64,000 nt of DNA from Macrococcus sp. 19Msa1099 (GTDB taxonomy: Bacteria > Bacillota > Bacilli > Staphylococcales > Staphylococcaceae), in contig CP079955.1 in NCBI GenBank assembly GCA_019357535.2, positions 434,001 through 498,000 on the forward strand, read 5' to 3'. Both the position numbers and the translations under genes were made by a program. Numbering within the stretch: the first letter of the stretch is position 1; every line of letters begins with the position of its first letter. Positions 36,687-47,318 of the stretch are shown piece after piece. The notes beneath the pieces are model-generated. The model was not told the origin of the DNA and made no database searches. It was given only the letters and a program-made list of their open reading frames with translations.

Positions 36687-37631
36687 ATGTCAATTGTATT
36701 CGAAACGACGGGCGTATTTACGAGTCTGCAGCAGATCAATGATGTCGCATATGCAGCAACTTCACTGTCTGGACCCTGTGATAGTCTGGCGCATATATTA
36801 GGTAATGCATTACTTGGTAATGATATAACGAGAGAAACGTTAGAGATGACCTTCACTGCACCAGTGATACGTTTTGAAGAACGTACGCTGATTGCGTTAA
36901 CCGGCGCAGAATTCTATGCCTATACAGACGAGCGTGAGATTGCACCTTTTAAAGTGCATTTAATGGAAAAAGGTGACGTGCTGAAGTTTCGCCAGCCCAA
37001 AAAAGGGACGCGTGTATATATGGCTGTTGCAGGTGGGATGCACTTTGTAAACAATCTGAGCGGCAACATTGTCTTAAAGGCGGGAACACGAATCGAGCTT
37101 GAACGTGATTATAACGAACTCCACAAAAAAATGTTTGATAACCTAGAACATCAGAAGTGCGCTACTTGGGGAATCGATGCCTATTCGCTCGCGCGACTTT
37201 ATTATTCAGATGTATTTCATATTATCAGTACAGCAGCACTCGATACTTTATCAAGAAAACAGCTGACACAAGACACTTATACAGTGACGCAGCACTTTGA
37301 TAGAACGGGGTTTATACTGGAAGGGCAGAAAGTGAAGTTGATTTCAAATAATAACGTTTCTGTTGAGCGCTGCGGTACACTACAAATTACGCATCAGCAT
37401 GACATCGCGATATCTTTGAAGCACATTACCCAAGATGATGATTATGTTCAGTTCGCTTATATCGCAGATTATCATCTCGCTAAGCTTTCCCAGAAGAAAC
37501 CCGGTTCGAAGCTGTTATTTAAATGGGTGGATCAAGAAGAGATGGTGCGTCAAAAAGAAAGTTATGAAAACTGGATTAAAACGGTTATGCATCAAATTGC
37601 TTTCCAGCACAATATTGAGTTAAGTAAATAA
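36687..37631 (+). CDS. PxpC/KipA-like protein, solitary
   Basis: 314-aa protein of the biotin-dependent carboxyltransferase/5-oxoprolinase subunit C family (KipA). Recognised by LEMTFTAPVIRFEERTLIALTGAEF and GDVLKFRQPKKGTRVYMAVAGG. The family normally acts with a subunit B (KipI) and often LamB. None is adjacent here. The usual N-terminal signature VQDxGRPGYQHxGVPxSGAMD is replaced by LQQINDVAYAATSLSGPCD, so the active site looks altered. A GGAG site precedes the ATG. Confidence 0.78.
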   Translation: MSIVFETTGVFTSLQQINDVAYAATSLSGPCDSLAHILGNALLGNDITRETLEMTFTAPVIRFEERTLIALTGAEFYAYTDEREIAPFKVHLMEKGDVLKFRQPKKGTRVYMAVAGGMHFVNNLSGNIVLKAGTRIELERDYNELHKKMFDNLEHQKCATWGIDAYSLARLYYSDVFHIISTAALDTLSRKQLTQDTYTVTQHFDRTGFILEGQKVKLISNNNVSVERCGTLQITHQHDIAISLKHITQDDDYVQFAYIADYHLAKLSQKKPGSKLLFKWVDQEEMVRQKESYENWIKTVMHQIAFQHNIELSK

Positions 37632-37838
37632 ATGCTCTAAAGAAACAAATTACACATTTGTTATCATTTTTAAGTAATAATACTTGAAAATTGTTGCGAA
37701 TAAGTATAAATTAATATATTGTACGATAAATATTACAAGACTGTTACAAAGAATAATTAATTGTAAGTATTATAAACATCATTAAATAAAAATATTGTCT
37801 GAAGTATATAGATAGTCTGAATAAATGGAGGTATGAAG

Positions 37839-39770
37839 ATGAAAGATAAAAGGATTACAGTTTTTATGTTTTTCCTGTTAACTGTTATCACAGTTTCGAT
37901 AAAGACATATTTTGCCTATTATATTGATTTATCATTAGGCGTTAAAGGATTAATCCAGAACTTAATATTACTGATGAACCCCTATAGTTTGGTGGCACTA
38001 ATTTTAAGTGTGTTTTTATTCTTTAAAGGTAGAAAAGCTTATTGGTTTATTTATATTGGAGGGTTTCTGTTAACATTCCTTCTTTATTCTAATGTCGTTT
38101 ACTTCAGATTTTTCTCAGATTTTATTACTTTTAGTACATTAAACCAGGTGAGCAACGTAGAATCAATGTCAGGTGCGTTGTGGAGTTCATTTAAATGGTA
38201 TGACTTTATATATTTCCTGGATATTTTTGTATTCTTATATTTATTATTGATGAAAAAGCAGTACTTTTCTACACGTTCATTCAAGAAAAAGTATATCCCG
38301 GTTGTAATGGGTGTTTCAGTATCTTTATTTTTCCTGAACCTGGCCTTTGCTGAAACGGATCGTCCCGAATTATTAACAAGAACGTTTGACCATAAATATT
38401 TAGTCAAATATCTTGGGCCGTATAACTTTACCGTATATGACGGTATCCAGACGATTCAGAATAGCCAGCAAAAAGCACATGCGAGTTCGGATGACTTAGC
38501 GCAAGTACAGTCATATACAAAAACGAAATATGCTGCACCAAATGGTGCTACATTCGGTATTGCTAAAGAGAAGAATGTAATTAAGATTCATCTTGAAAGC
38601 TTCCAGACATTCTTGATCAACTATAAAGTGAACGGCGAGGAAGTAACACCATTCTTAAATTCACTTGCTTCAGGAAATAAAGATTTTATTTATTATGATA
38701 ATTTCTTCCATCAGACTGGCCAAGGTAAGACAAGCGATTCAGAATTAACGATGGATAACTCAATTTATGGCTTGCAGCAAGGTTCAGCTTATTCATTGAA
38801 AGGTGATAATACGTATCAGTCGTTACCTGCGATTATGAATCAGCAACAAGGATATTCAACTTCTGTTATGCATGGAGATTATAAAACATTCTGGAACAGA
38901 GATCAGGTGTATAAACACTTCGGTATCGATAAATTCTATGATGCGACGTATTATGATATGAGCGAGAAAAACTTAGAGAACTTAGGATTGAAAGACAAAG
39001 AGTTCTTTAAAGAGTCAATCCCATATTTAAAGAATGAGAAACAACCGTTTTACTCTCATCTGATCACATTAACAAATCACTATCCATTTACGATTGATAA
39101 AGCTGAAGCAACAATAGATTCACCTGAAACAGGTAACCCTACTGTCGACGGGTATGTACAAACTGCAAGATATCTAGATGAAGCAGTTCAGCAGTTTATA
39201 GAAGATTTGAAAAAGGAAGGACTCTATGATGATTCTGTAATATTAATTTACGGTGATCATTATGGTATATCTGAAAACCATAATAAAGCGATGGCAAAAT
39301 TATTAGGCGAAGAAATTACGCCAACAAAATTTATGGACCTACAGCGTACAGGTCTATTCCTTAAAGTGCCAGGTGTTGAAGGTAAGGTAGATCATACGTA
39401 TGCAGCTCAGATAGACGTAGCACCGACGTTATTACATTTACTTGGAATTGACGCTAAACCATATGTGATGTTTGGGACGGATTTATTCTCTAAACAGCAC
39501 AAGGACACTGTAACTTTTAGAAATGGTGATTTCATAACATCAGAATATAAATCGATTAATGGTATCTTTTATAGTAACAAAACAAACCAGCCTCTAACAG
39601 ATAAAAAGCAAGAGGCTGCAGCAGAAACAATAAAAAGACAAGCTGAAAAAGAATTAGAAATGTCTGATGCGCTTATCAATGGTGACTTGTTAAGATTCTA
39701 TAACAATCCAGAGTTTGAGAAAATTAACGCTTCAAAATACCATTATGATAATGGTGACGTATCTCAATAA
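37839..39770 (+). CDS. ltaS: Lipoteichoic acid synthase
   Basis: 643-aa membrane enzyme that polymerises glycerol phosphate on the outer face. Five N-terminal membrane helices (1-195) are followed by a cleavage region KAHASS and an extracellular sulfatase-like domain. The catalytic Thr298 is in [14 protein letters not shown], and metal-binding residues are in [12 protein letters not shown] and [13 protein letters not shown]. The ATG at 37839 has GGAGG 7 nt upstream. The 207-bp gap before it is AT-rich with no identified operator. It ends in an 18-bp stem terminator. Confidence 0.97.
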   Translation: MKDKRITVFMFFLLTVITVSIKTYFAYYIDLSLGVKGLIQNLILLMNPYSLVALILSVFLFFKGRKAYWFIYIGGFLLTFLLYSNVVYFRFFSDFITFSTLNQVSNVESMSGALWSSFKWYDFIYFLDIFVFLYLLLMKKQYFSTRSFKKKYIPVVMGVSVSLFFLNLAFAETDRPELLTRTFDHKYLVKYLGPYNFTVYDGIQTIQNSQQKAHASSDDLAQVQSYTKTKYAAPNGATFGIAKEKNVIKIHLESFQTFLINYKVNGEEVTPFLNSLASGNKDFIYYDNFFHQTGQGKTSDSELTMDNSIYGLQQGSAYSLKGDNTYQSLPAIMNQQQGYSTSVMHGDYKTFWNRDQVYKHFGIDKFYDATYYDMSEKNLENLGLKDKEFFKESIPYLKNEKQPFYSHLITLTNHYPFTIDKAEATIDSPETGNPTVDGYVQTARYLDEAVQQFIEDLKKEGLYDDSVILIYGDHYGISENHNKAMAKLLGEEITPTKFMDLQRTGLFLKVPGVEGKVDHTYAAQIDVAPTLLHLLGIDAKPYVMFGTDLFSKQHKDTVTFRNGDFITSEYKSINGIFYSNKTNQPLTDKKQEAAAETIKRQAEKELEMSDALINGDLLRFYNNPEFEKINASKYHYDNGDVSQ

Positions 39771-39779
39771 TAAAGAAAT

Positions 39780-39828
39780 CCGGTCAATATAGAAAACTTA
39801 AATTGTTTTCTATATTGACCGGCTTTTA
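39780..39828 (+). terminator. ltaS terminator
   Basis: Perfect 18-bp stem (39780-39797 / 39805-39822), 7-nt loop, then TTTTATTTT, directly adjoining the 141-bp repeat. Confidence 0.92.
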
Positions 39829-40140
39829 TTTTGCTGAGGGCCAAGAATCGCATTTTTTATTAAATTCAGCGATGAATAAATGATTATTGACGGTGAAAAA
39901 AATGCTGACCCTGGCGACAAAATTCAAACGACGCAGAAAACAAAGAACATTTTCTTGGCACCGTTTTTATTTTGCTGAGGGCCAAGAATCGCATTTTTTA
40001 TTAAATTCAGCGATGTATAAATGATTATTGACGGTGAAAAAAATGCTGACCCTGGCGACAAAATTCAAACGACGCAGAAAACAAAGAACATTTTCTTGGC
40101 GCCGTTTTTATTTTGCTGAGGGCCAAGAATCGCATTTTTT
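39824..40140. repeat. 141-bp tandem repeat, two full copies and one partial
   Basis: Copies start at 39824, 39965 and 40106, exactly 141 bp apart. Copies 1 and 2 differ at two positions (A/T at 39874/40015 and A/G at 39960/40101); the third stops after 35 bp, just before the ZIP gene's end. At each junction TTCTTGGC and GCCAAGAA form a hairpin followed by a T run on the + strand. On the minus strand each unit has one 46-codon open frame ending in TAA, without a ribosome site or ATG. It fills the 376-bp intergenic space between ltaS and the ZIP gene. I know no named family for it. Confidence 0.85.
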
Positions 40141-40146
40141 TCAACC

Positions 40147-40962
40147 TTAGCCCAGTGCGACGTCTAATATCATCATAATTGTAAATCCGACCATGAGTCC
40201 CATTGTAGCTAAGTCTGTATTATCTCCAGACTGAGATTCTGGTATCAGCTCCTCTACGACTACGAATATCATTGCACCTGCTGCAAATGCAAGTGCGTAC
40301 GGTAAGAGTGGCGTTACAAGTAAAACAGCACCTGCTCCGATTACTGCAAATATCGGTTCGACGATTGCTGAACCGTGTCCGAGATTAAATGCTTTCATCT
40401 TAGACTTACCATCACCATGTATTGGCAAAGACAATGCTGAACCTTCAGGTATGTTTTGAATACCAATACCGATTGCAAGCCCTATTGCACCCATTAGTGC
40501 AGCACTATTCCCGCTGACAACACCACCAAATGCGACACCTAAAGCTAATCCTTCAGGAATATTATGCATCGTAATTGCTAAAAAAAGTAATGTAGATTTC
40601 TTAAGATTTGTTGATGGTCCTTCATTAACATGCCCAGGATTAGAGGCATTTGGATGGATATGTGGAATAACGACATCGAGCAGGCGGATAAAGAGACCGC
40701 CTAATAAAAAGCCGATTGCAGCTGGTAACCATGGTGTTACGCCATTGTCTTCACTAAAACTGATTGCTGGTGATAACAAAGACCAGAAGGATGCAGCAAT
40801 CATAACGCCCGCGGCAAAGCCTTGCATCGTATTCAGCACTTTATTATTTACAGTCTTGAAGAAAAATACGATAGACGCACCAAGTCCTGTCATCAGCCAT
40901 GTAAAGATTCCTGCGATTCCAGCCTGTACCATTGGTGATAACTCACTAAACCATTCGAACAT
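40147..40962 (-). CDS. ZIP-family metal transporter
   Basis: 271-aa zinc/iron-type importer (GufA/ZupT group) with about eight membrane helices. The metal-binding helices carry HNIPEGLALGVAFGG and NIPEGSALSLPIHGDG, with conserved His/Asn/Pro/Glu. I chose the ATG at 40962 because AAGGAGG lies 6 nt upstream; the longer frame from 41016 has no such site. The 3' end abuts the 141-bp repeat, which may act as its terminator. Metal specificity unknown. Confidence 0.9.
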   Translation of the reverse strand: MFEWFSELSPMVQAGIAGIFTWLMTGLGASIVFFFKTVNNKVLNTMQGFAAGVMIAASFWSLLSPAISFSEDNGVTPWLPAAIGFLLGGLFIRLLDVVIPHIHPNASNPGHVNEGPSTNLKKSTLLFLAITMHNIPEGLALGVAFGGVVSGNSAALMGAIGLAIGIGIQNIPEGSALSLPIHGDGKSKMKAFNLGHGSAIVEPIFAVIGAGAVLLVTPLLPYALAFAAGAMIFVVVEELIPESQSGDNTDLATMGLMVGFTIMMILDVALG

Positions 40963-41090
40963 ATGTACCTCCTTATAAAAAAACTGTATAATATTATATT
41001 GATATTTATAATACATAACTATATCATATACGTGTTTAATGAGATATTGTTTCTTATATGAAATAAAGAAAATAAGTGGGAGTTTATATT

Positions 41091-42965
41091 ATGGAAGCAT
41101 ATAAAATAGAAAATTTGACAAAGCAGTACGGTGTAAAAACGGTATTCGAAAACCTTAGCTTAAGCATTTCAACCGGCGATAAAATTGCACTTGTTGGTAT
41201 CAATGGAACAGGTAAAAGTGCGCTGTTAAAATGTATTGCTGAAATAGAGGAACATAATGGAACAGTGACTCATCCTAATGGATTTACAATCGAGTACGCA
41301 GCACAATCGCCTGTACTAGATGAATCACTTTCAATTACTGATAATGTGCTGGACCGTGCGCATCCAGTGATGCAGTTGTTTAAGAAATATAATCACATAT
41401 TAAAACAGATGGAATCAGATTATAATGACACATTGGCACATGAACTTAGTGAAGTTCAGACGCAAATTGAACAAATGGATGGATTTACATATCGCAGCTC
41501 TGCAGAAGCAATTCTTACGAAACTCGGAATATTGAATCTTGAGGCGCCGATTACTACACTTAGCGGTGGACAGAAGAAGCGTGTTGCGCTTGCAAAATCT
41601 TTACTTAAGGCACCTGATTTACTGTTACTTGACGAACCGACCAACCACCTTGATTTTGAATCCATATATTGGCTCATTCAGTTCATAAAAAACTATAACA
41701 AAGCTGTTCTCATAGTGACACATGACCGTTACTTCCTGAATGAGATTACGAACCGTATTGTTGAATTAAGAAATGGTAAGCTCTATCAGTATCGTGGTAA
41801 CTATGAAGATTACGTCGTTCAAAAAGCCGAAGATGAACTTATCCTTGCCAATCAGGAACAGAAGGAAAAGCAATTGTATAAACAAGAACTCGCCTGGATG
41901 CGCAAAGGTGCGAAAGCGAGAACAACGAAACAGCAGGCGAGAATTGACCGTTTCAGTGATATAGAAGATAAAGTGAAAGCGCAGAAGAAATCGGAAACGA
42001 TGGAAATCAATCTTCAAAATAAGCGTCTTGGTAAGCAAGTATTTGAACTAGAATCGGTTGGGATGCACTTTGACGATAAAATATTATTTGAAAGCTTCAG
42101 TGATATTGTGCAGACGACAGATCGTATCGGTATTGTTGGTCAGAACGGCACAGGAAAGTCCACGCTATTGAATCTGCTGGCTGGAGAGCTTACACTAAAA
42201 ACGGGGACGATCAAAGTAGGCCAGACAGTGAGAGTCGGATATTACCGACAAGTAGAGATGGAACTGGAAAAAGATATGCGTATGATCGACTTTTTAAGAG
42301 AGAAAGCTGAAATAGGTTTCACTTCTACAGGTGAAAAGATTTCCGTTACGCAATTACTGGAACGCTTCTTATTTCCGTCCGCTGTTCACGGTACCTATAT
42401 TAGTAAACTGAGTGGTGGAGAACGTAAGCGCCTCTATTTACTAAGTATATTGATTCAAGGACCTAACGTATTATTGCTGGATGAACCGACAAATGATCTG
42501 GATACAGAGACATTGACCGTATTAGAACAGTATCTTGAGTCATTTAAAGGTGCTGTCATCACGGTCAGCCATGATAGATATTTTCTGAATAAAGCAGTGA
42601 CTTCCTATTGGTATGTACATGAAAATACAGTTCATAAAATACTAGGGGATTTTGAAGATTACCTGGACTTCAAATCACAGATAGAGAGCAATATTACCAT
42701 ACAGTCGCCAGAGAAAAGTGAGAAACATAAAAATCAAGAAAAGGGAACAAAACGTGTATCCTATAAAGACAAACGCCGCTTTGAATTTTTGACAGATGCG
42801 ATTGAATCATTAGAACAGGACATTGCAGATATTGATAATAGAATTGCACAAGAGACGACAAATTATGATAAACTCAATCAATTGACGACTGAACGTCAGG
42901 AGAAAGAAATACTATATGAAACATACTTTGAAGAATGGGATGAACTTTCTGCACGAATGGAGTAG
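41091..42965 (+). CDS. ABC-F family ATPase (Uup/YfmR-like)
   Basis: 624-aa cytosolic ATPase with two ABC domains, no membrane segments and a C-terminal coiled coil (about 555-624). Domain 1: GINGTGKSALL, LSGGQKKRVAL and LLLLDEPTNHLD. Domain 2: GQNGTGKSTLLN, LSGGERKRLYL and LLLDEPTNDLD. ABC-F proteins act on ribosomes or in replication-linked processes; the C-terminal tail suggests the Uup group. ATG 41091 has GGGAG 8 nt before it. recQ begins 3 bp after its stop, so the two are cotranscribed. Confidence 0.93.
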   Translation: MEAYKIENLTKQYGVKTVFENLSLSISTGDKIALVGINGTGKSALLKCIAEIEEHNGTVTHPNGFTIEYAAQSPVLDESLSITDNVLDRAHPVMQLFKKYNHILKQMESDYNDTLAHELSEVQTQIEQMDGFTYRSSAEAILTKLGILNLEAPITTLSGGQKKRVALAKSLLKAPDLLLLDEPTNHLDFESIYWLIQFIKNYNKAVLIVTHDRYFLNEITNRIVELRNGKLYQYRGNYEDYVVQKAEDELILANQEQKEKQLYKQELAWMRKGAKARTTKQQARIDRFSDIEDKVKAQKKSETMEINLQNKRLGKQVFELESVGMHFDDKILFESFSDIVQTTDRIGIVGQNGTGKSTLLNLLAGELTLKTGTIKVGQTVRVGYYRQVEMELEKDMRMIDFLREKAEIGFTSTGEKISVTQLLERFLFPSAVHGTYISKLSGGERKRLYLLSILIQGPNVLLLDEPTNDLDTETLTVLEQYLESFKGAVITVSHDRYFLNKAVTSYWYVHENTVHKILGDFEDYLDFKSQIESNITIQSPEKSEKHKNQEKGTKRVSYKDKRRFEFLTDAIESLEQDIADIDNRIAQETTNYDKLNQLTTERQEKEILYETYFEEWDELSARME

Positions 42966-42968
42966 GTT

Positions 42969-44735
42969 ATGAAACACATATTACAAGAGTATTTTGGTTA
43001 TTCCAGCTTTAGGCCCGGACAGCAACAATTAATAGATTATGCGATAAATAATATTCCGACACTTGGCATTCTTCCGACAGGTGGCGGGAAATCTATATGC
43101 TATCAAGTGCCGGGCATCTACAAAGGAGGATTGACGCTCGTCATAAGCCCGCTCATCTCATTGATGAAAGACCAGGTGGATGCACTCAATGCGAGTGGTA
43201 TTAAAGCTAGCTATATCAATTCTTCATTAACGAAACAGGAAATGCGTGCAGTTGAAACGCAATTAATTTCAGGTGAGTGTCAATTTCTGTATGTTGCGCC
43301 TGAACGATTTGATAATCATTCTTTTCAGCAGCTGTTATACGCCCTTGATATTCGACTTGTCGCTTTCGATGAGGCACATTGCATATCAAAATGGGGACAT
43401 GACTTTAGACCCAGCTACCGTGACGTCGTACAAAAGGTGATGACGTTACCTCACCATTTTACGCTTATGGCATTAACAGCTACGGCTACCGTAGATGTTA
43501 AGGAGGATATATGCAGCTTACTGCATATTCAACTGGAGCATGTTGTTGAAACAAGTACAAAAAGAGAAAACTTGAAGTTCATCGTAGACCCGACGTATCA
43601 GAAACAAAAGATGGTGATTGACTATATAAAGAGTCATAGTGATGCATCAGGAATTATCTACGCTAGCACAAGAAAGCAAGTAGAGTTGTTAAGTGAAGTG
43701 TTTGAAGTGAATCAGATTCGTCATACATTCTATCATGCCGGACTTAAGAAGGAAGAAAAAGAACGTAATCAAAGTGCTTTCGTTCGAGATGATATTCCGG
43801 TAATGATTGCAACGAATGCATTTGGAATGGGGATTGATAAATCCAATGTCAGATATGTCATTCATTATAATATGCCGCAGGACTTAGAGAGCTATTATCA
43901 GGAGGCAGGGCGAGCAGGCCGTGATGGTTTGAAGAGTGAGTGTATTTTAATGTATTCAGAAGCGGATATTAAGTTGCAGCATTTCTTTATTGAGACAGCG
44001 CCTGAACCAGTGCAGGAATTAAAGAAAGACAAACTGAGTAAAATGATTCAATATACGAAGACGAAGCGCTGTCTGCAGTCAACCATCATTAATTACTTTA
44101 ATCCAAATGAACCACTGAAAAATTGTGGTCAGTGCTCTAACTGTCTGAGCCAGGATGAGAATTATAATATGACGACAGAAGCGAAACAAATATTAAGTTG
44201 TCTCATCCGCATAAAGATTCCTGTAACTAAACACCTGCTTTCTAAAGTGCTGCACGGAGAAAATGATGATCAGATTCACAACGAATCACTGCACAAGCTC
44301 TCTACTTTTGGGTTATTAAAGGACTATGAGGCGAGCGCTGTGCAATCATTTATCGATACGTTAATCTTTAATGGCTATATAAGAATCCATGATCACTATC
44401 TATATTGTGATGAAGCAGCAAAAGCCATCTTATTTAATGATGAACAGGTGATGACATATTATAAACCGAATCAATACAATGAGAAAGTAAAAATTACAAC
44501 GATAGGTGCTATAGATGATACATTGTTAAGGGCACTTAAGACCGCACGTAAAGAATTAAGTGAACGGCTGGATATACCACCATTTACTATATTTTCTGAT
44601 CATACACTTGAGCTCTTTGCTGATAAAAAACCTGTTTCTAAAGAAGATATGATACTAATCGAAGGTGTCGGATCATATAAGCTAAAACATTACTGCCCAA
44701 AATTTATTGAAGTGATTCAGGATTATGTAAGCTAA
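42969..44735 (+). CDS. recQ: ATP-dependent DNA helicase RecQ
   Basis: 588-aa superfamily 2 helicase. Walker A is LPTGGGKSICYQ, the box is DEAH (FDEAHCISKWGHDFRP), and the RQC zinc region has the cysteines NCGQCSNC. A C-terminal HRDC-like domain follows at about 515-588. It unwinds DNA in recombinational repair. It lies in an operon with the ABC-F gene. The start overlaps none of the neighbouring gene. Confidence 0.95.
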   Translation: MKHILQEYFGYSSFRPGQQQLIDYAINNIPTLGILPTGGGKSICYQVPGIYKGGLTLVISPLISLMKDQVDALNASGIKASYINSSLTKQEMRAVETQLISGECQFLYVAPERFDNHSFQQLLYALDIRLVAFDEAHCISKWGHDFRPSYRDVVQKVMTLPHHFTLMALTATATVDVKEDICSLLHIQLEHVVETSTKRENLKFIVDPTYQKQKMVIDYIKSHSDASGIIYASTRKQVELLSEVFEVNQIRHTFYHAGLKKEEKERNQSAFVRDDIPVMIATNAFGMGIDKSNVRYVIHYNMPQDLESYYQEAGRAGRDGLKSECILMYSEADIKLQHFFIETAPEPVQELKKDKLSKMIQYTKTKRCLQSTIINYFNPNEPLKNCGQCSNCLSQDENYNMTTEAKQILSCLIRIKIPVTKHLLSKVLHGENDDQIHNESLHKLSTFGLLKDYEASAVQSFIDTLIFNGYIRIHDHYLYCDEAAKAILFNDEQVMTYYKPNQYNEKVKITTIGAIDDTLLRALKTARKELSERLDIPPFTIFSDHTLELFADKKPVSKEDMILIEGVGSYKLKHYCPKFIEVIQDYVS

Positions 44736-44799
44736 TGTGTTGTTTAACTTCTAGAGTTTAGGTTATATATATTACATTAAATTCTATAAGAGGTGCAAC

Positions 44800-45720
44800 A
44801 TGATAAAATTTAAACATGTATCGAAACGTTATGGTGAAAATACGGTTGTGGATGATATCAACTTTGAAATTGAAGAAGGAGAATTCTTTGTTATCATCGG
44901 ACCTTCGGGTAGTGGAAAGACAACGACATTGAAGATGATCAACAGATTGGTTCCGTTGTCAGAAGGTTACATTTACTTTAAAGATCGACCTATCAGTGAT
45001 TACAAACTTGATGAGATGCGCTGGGATATCGGCTATGTGCTACAACAAATTGCACTATTCCCTCATATGACAATTAAGGAGAATATTAGTCAAGTGCCTC
45101 TTATGAAGAAATGGTCTCAAGAACGTATCGATAAAGATGCGGTGCGCTTATTGAATATGGTTGGACTTGAAAGCGAAGCATATTTACATCGTTATCCTGA
45201 TGAATTATCCGGTGGACAGAAACAACGTGTAGGTGTTGTTCGTGCTTTAATGGCGGATCCTCCAGTAATATTGATGGATGAACCATTTAGTGCACTAGAT
45301 CCTATCTCACGTGAAAAGCTGCAGGATGATCTCATTCGTCTTCAATCAGAAATTAAGAAGACGATAATCTTTGTTACACATGATTTATCTGAAGCTTTGA
45401 AGCTTGGTGATAGAATATGTTTGATGAATAATGGGAAGATAGAACAGATTGGAACACCTGAATCATTCATCAATGCCCCGAATAATGAATTTGTTAAGAC
45501 ATTTATGGGTGATGCGGTGCAAATTAAGCAATATGCTAGAAATATAATGAGGCCAATCGATGTAGCTACTTCAGCACAAGTAGCACCGGATACTTCATTG
45601 CATGATGTCTATGCCTTACTCACTGAGCATGAATATATCGCTGTAATGGAAGATACAAGAAGAATTGGTGTTATATCACGCAATGACGTATTACGTCAAC
45701 TGAGTAAGGAGGCGATGTAA
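44800..45720 (+). CDS. Opu-type osmoprotectant ABC transporter, ATP-binding protein
   Basis: 306-aa ATPase of the glycine betaine/carnitine/choline (OpuC/OpuB) group. Walker A GPSGSGKTT, signature ELSGGQKQRVGV and Walker B ILMDEPFSALD; the C-terminal 60 residues are a CBS-like region (VAVMEDTRRIGVI). AGAGGTG precedes the ATG. Its last base is shared with the start of the permease gene (TAATG), so the two are coupled. Confidence 0.9.
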   Translation: MIKFKHVSKRYGENTVVDDINFEIEEGEFFVIIGPSGSGKTTTLKMINRLVPLSEGYIYFKDRPISDYKLDEMRWDIGYVLQQIALFPHMTIKENISQVPLMKKWSQERIDKDAVRLLNMVGLESEAYLHRYPDELSGGQKQRVGVVRALMADPPVILMDEPFSALDPISREKLQDDLIRLQSEIKKTIIFVTHDLSEALKLGDRICLMNNGKIEQIGTPESFINAPNNEFVKTFMGDAVQIKQYARNIMRPIDVATSAQVAPDTSLHDVYALLTEHEYIAVMEDTRRIGVISRNDVLRQLSKEAM

Positions 45721-47234
45721 TGAATACGTTATGGCAGACATTTTCAGAACGTAAGTATGAATTATTGCAGGCATTGTTCGAACATATTCAAATTTCATTT
45801 ATTGCTTTATTAATTGCAACATTCATTGCGATACCGATTGGAATCTATTTGACACGTCATTCGAGGATTGCTGAACCTATTATTAATGTGACAGCGGTAT
45901 TACAGACAATTCCATCTCTTGCATTGCTCGGGTTGATGATTCCACTATTCGGTATTGGTCGAGTGCCAGCAATCATAGCCCTCGTCATCTATGCTTTACT
46001 GCCGATTCTGCGCAATACATATACAGGGATCAAAGAAGTAGATCCTTCACTGAAAGAGGCAGCGAGCGGAATCGGTATGAATACATTCCGTCAGCTGACA
46101 AAGGTTGAAATTCCTTTAGCGATGCCGGTCATTATGGCTGGTATCAGAACAGCGATGGTCTTGATCATCGGTACTGCGACACTTGCAGCATTTATAGGTG
46201 CGGGTGGCTTAGGAGATTTAATTCTTCTTGGTATAGACCGTAATAATACAAGCATTCTCCTGTTAGGAGCAATTCCGGCAGCACTACTTGCATTAATATT
46301 TGACTTCCTGTTAAAGCGTATGGAGAAATTGAGCTACAGAAAGCTTATCTACATTCTCGGTGTGATGCTGCTTGTATTTTTACTTGTAGCAGTAGGACCT
46401 TTATTATTTGGTAAAGAAGAGAAGCTGAAATTTGCAGGGAAGCTTGGAACAGAACCAGAGATTATTACAAATATGTACAAATATGTCATTGAAGAAAAGA
46501 CGGATGTCTCAGTTGAGGTTTCACCAGGTATGGGTAAGACAACATTTTTATTCAATGCTTTGAAATCAGATAATATTGATGGCTACCTGGAGTTTACAGG
46601 GACAGTGCTTGGAGAAATCACTAAAGAAGATCCTGAGGCAACGACAGAAGCTGAAGTTTATCAGCAGGCTAATGAAAGTCTGAAGAAAAAATATGATATG
46701 GCTTTACTAAAACCAATGAAATACAACAACACATATGCACTCGCAGTAAAGAAAAGTTATGCTGAAGAACATAACTTAAAAACGATATCTGATCTTGAAA
46801 AGATGAAAGATGATATCAGAGTAGGGTTTACTTTAGAATTTAATGATAGAAATGATGGTTACAAAGGAATCCAGAAGAAATATAATATCAAGTTTAATAA
46901 CGTGAAGACGATGGAACCGAAGATTCGTTATCAGGCAATTGATCAGAATAAGATAGATCTGATGGACGCTTATTCAACGGATGCAGAACTTAAGAAATAT
47001 GATATGGTCGTGCTGAAAGATGATAAACACCTATTCCCACCATATCAGGGTGCGCCTTTATTAAAACAAAGTACAATTGAGGAACATCCACAGGTTGTCG
47101 ATGCATTAAATGAACTTGCAGGTAAGATTACGGATGAAGAAATGCAGAAGATGAACTATGAGGTTGCATATAACAATAAGACGCCAGAAAGTGTCGCAAA
47201 GGCATATTTAAAAAAAGAAAAGATTATAAAATAA
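45720..47234 (+). CDS. Opu-type permease fused to substrate-binding protein
   Basis: 504-aa fusion. Residues 1-210 are a permease with five or six helices and the EAA-type loop EAASGIGMNTFRQLTKVEIP. A further helix at about 210-235 leads to an extracellular solute-binding domain (about 240-504). Partner of the preceding ATPase; imports compatible solutes such as betaine or choline. A hairpin terminator follows. Confidence 0.92.
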   Translation: MNTLWQTFSERKYELLQALFEHIQISFIALLIATFIAIPIGIYLTRHSRIAEPIINVTAVLQTIPSLALLGLMIPLFGIGRVPAIIALVIYALLPILRNTYTGIKEVDPSLKEAASGIGMNTFRQLTKVEIPLAMPVIMAGIRTAMVLIIGTATLAAFIGAGGLGDLILLGIDRNNTSILLLGAIPAALLALIFDFLLKRMEKLSYRKLIYILGVMLLVFLLVAVGPLLFGKEEKLKFAGKLGTEPEIITNMYKYVIEEKTDVSVEVSPGMGKTTFLFNALKSDNIDGYLEFTGTVLGEITKEDPEATTEAEVYQQANESLKKKYDMALLKPMKYNNTYALAVKKSYAEEHNLKTISDLEKMKDDIRVGFTLEFNDRNDGYKGIQKKYNIKFNNVKTMEPKIRYQAIDQNKIDLMDAYSTDAELKKYDMVVLKDDKHLFPPYQGAPLLKQSTIEEHPQVVDALNELAGKITDEEMQKMNYEVAYNNKTPESVAKAYLKKEKIIK

Positions 47235-47245
47235 ATTAATTTGTT

Positions 47246-47277
47246 AAAAAGATAGCAAAAATTTGCTATCTTTTTTT
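47246..47277 (+). terminator. Opu operon terminator
   Basis: AAAAGATAGCAAA / TTTGCTATCTTTT stem followed by a T run. Confidence 0.9.
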
Positions 47278-47318
47278 ATTTTCTCTATCATAATATAAAA
47301 TGAATTGGAGGGTCTAAT

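Noticed and set aside
39824-40106. Minus-strand 46-codon frames in the 141-bp repeat as genes
   Set aside because: No ATG, no ribosome site, and each unit ends in a stop; only a TTG would be available.
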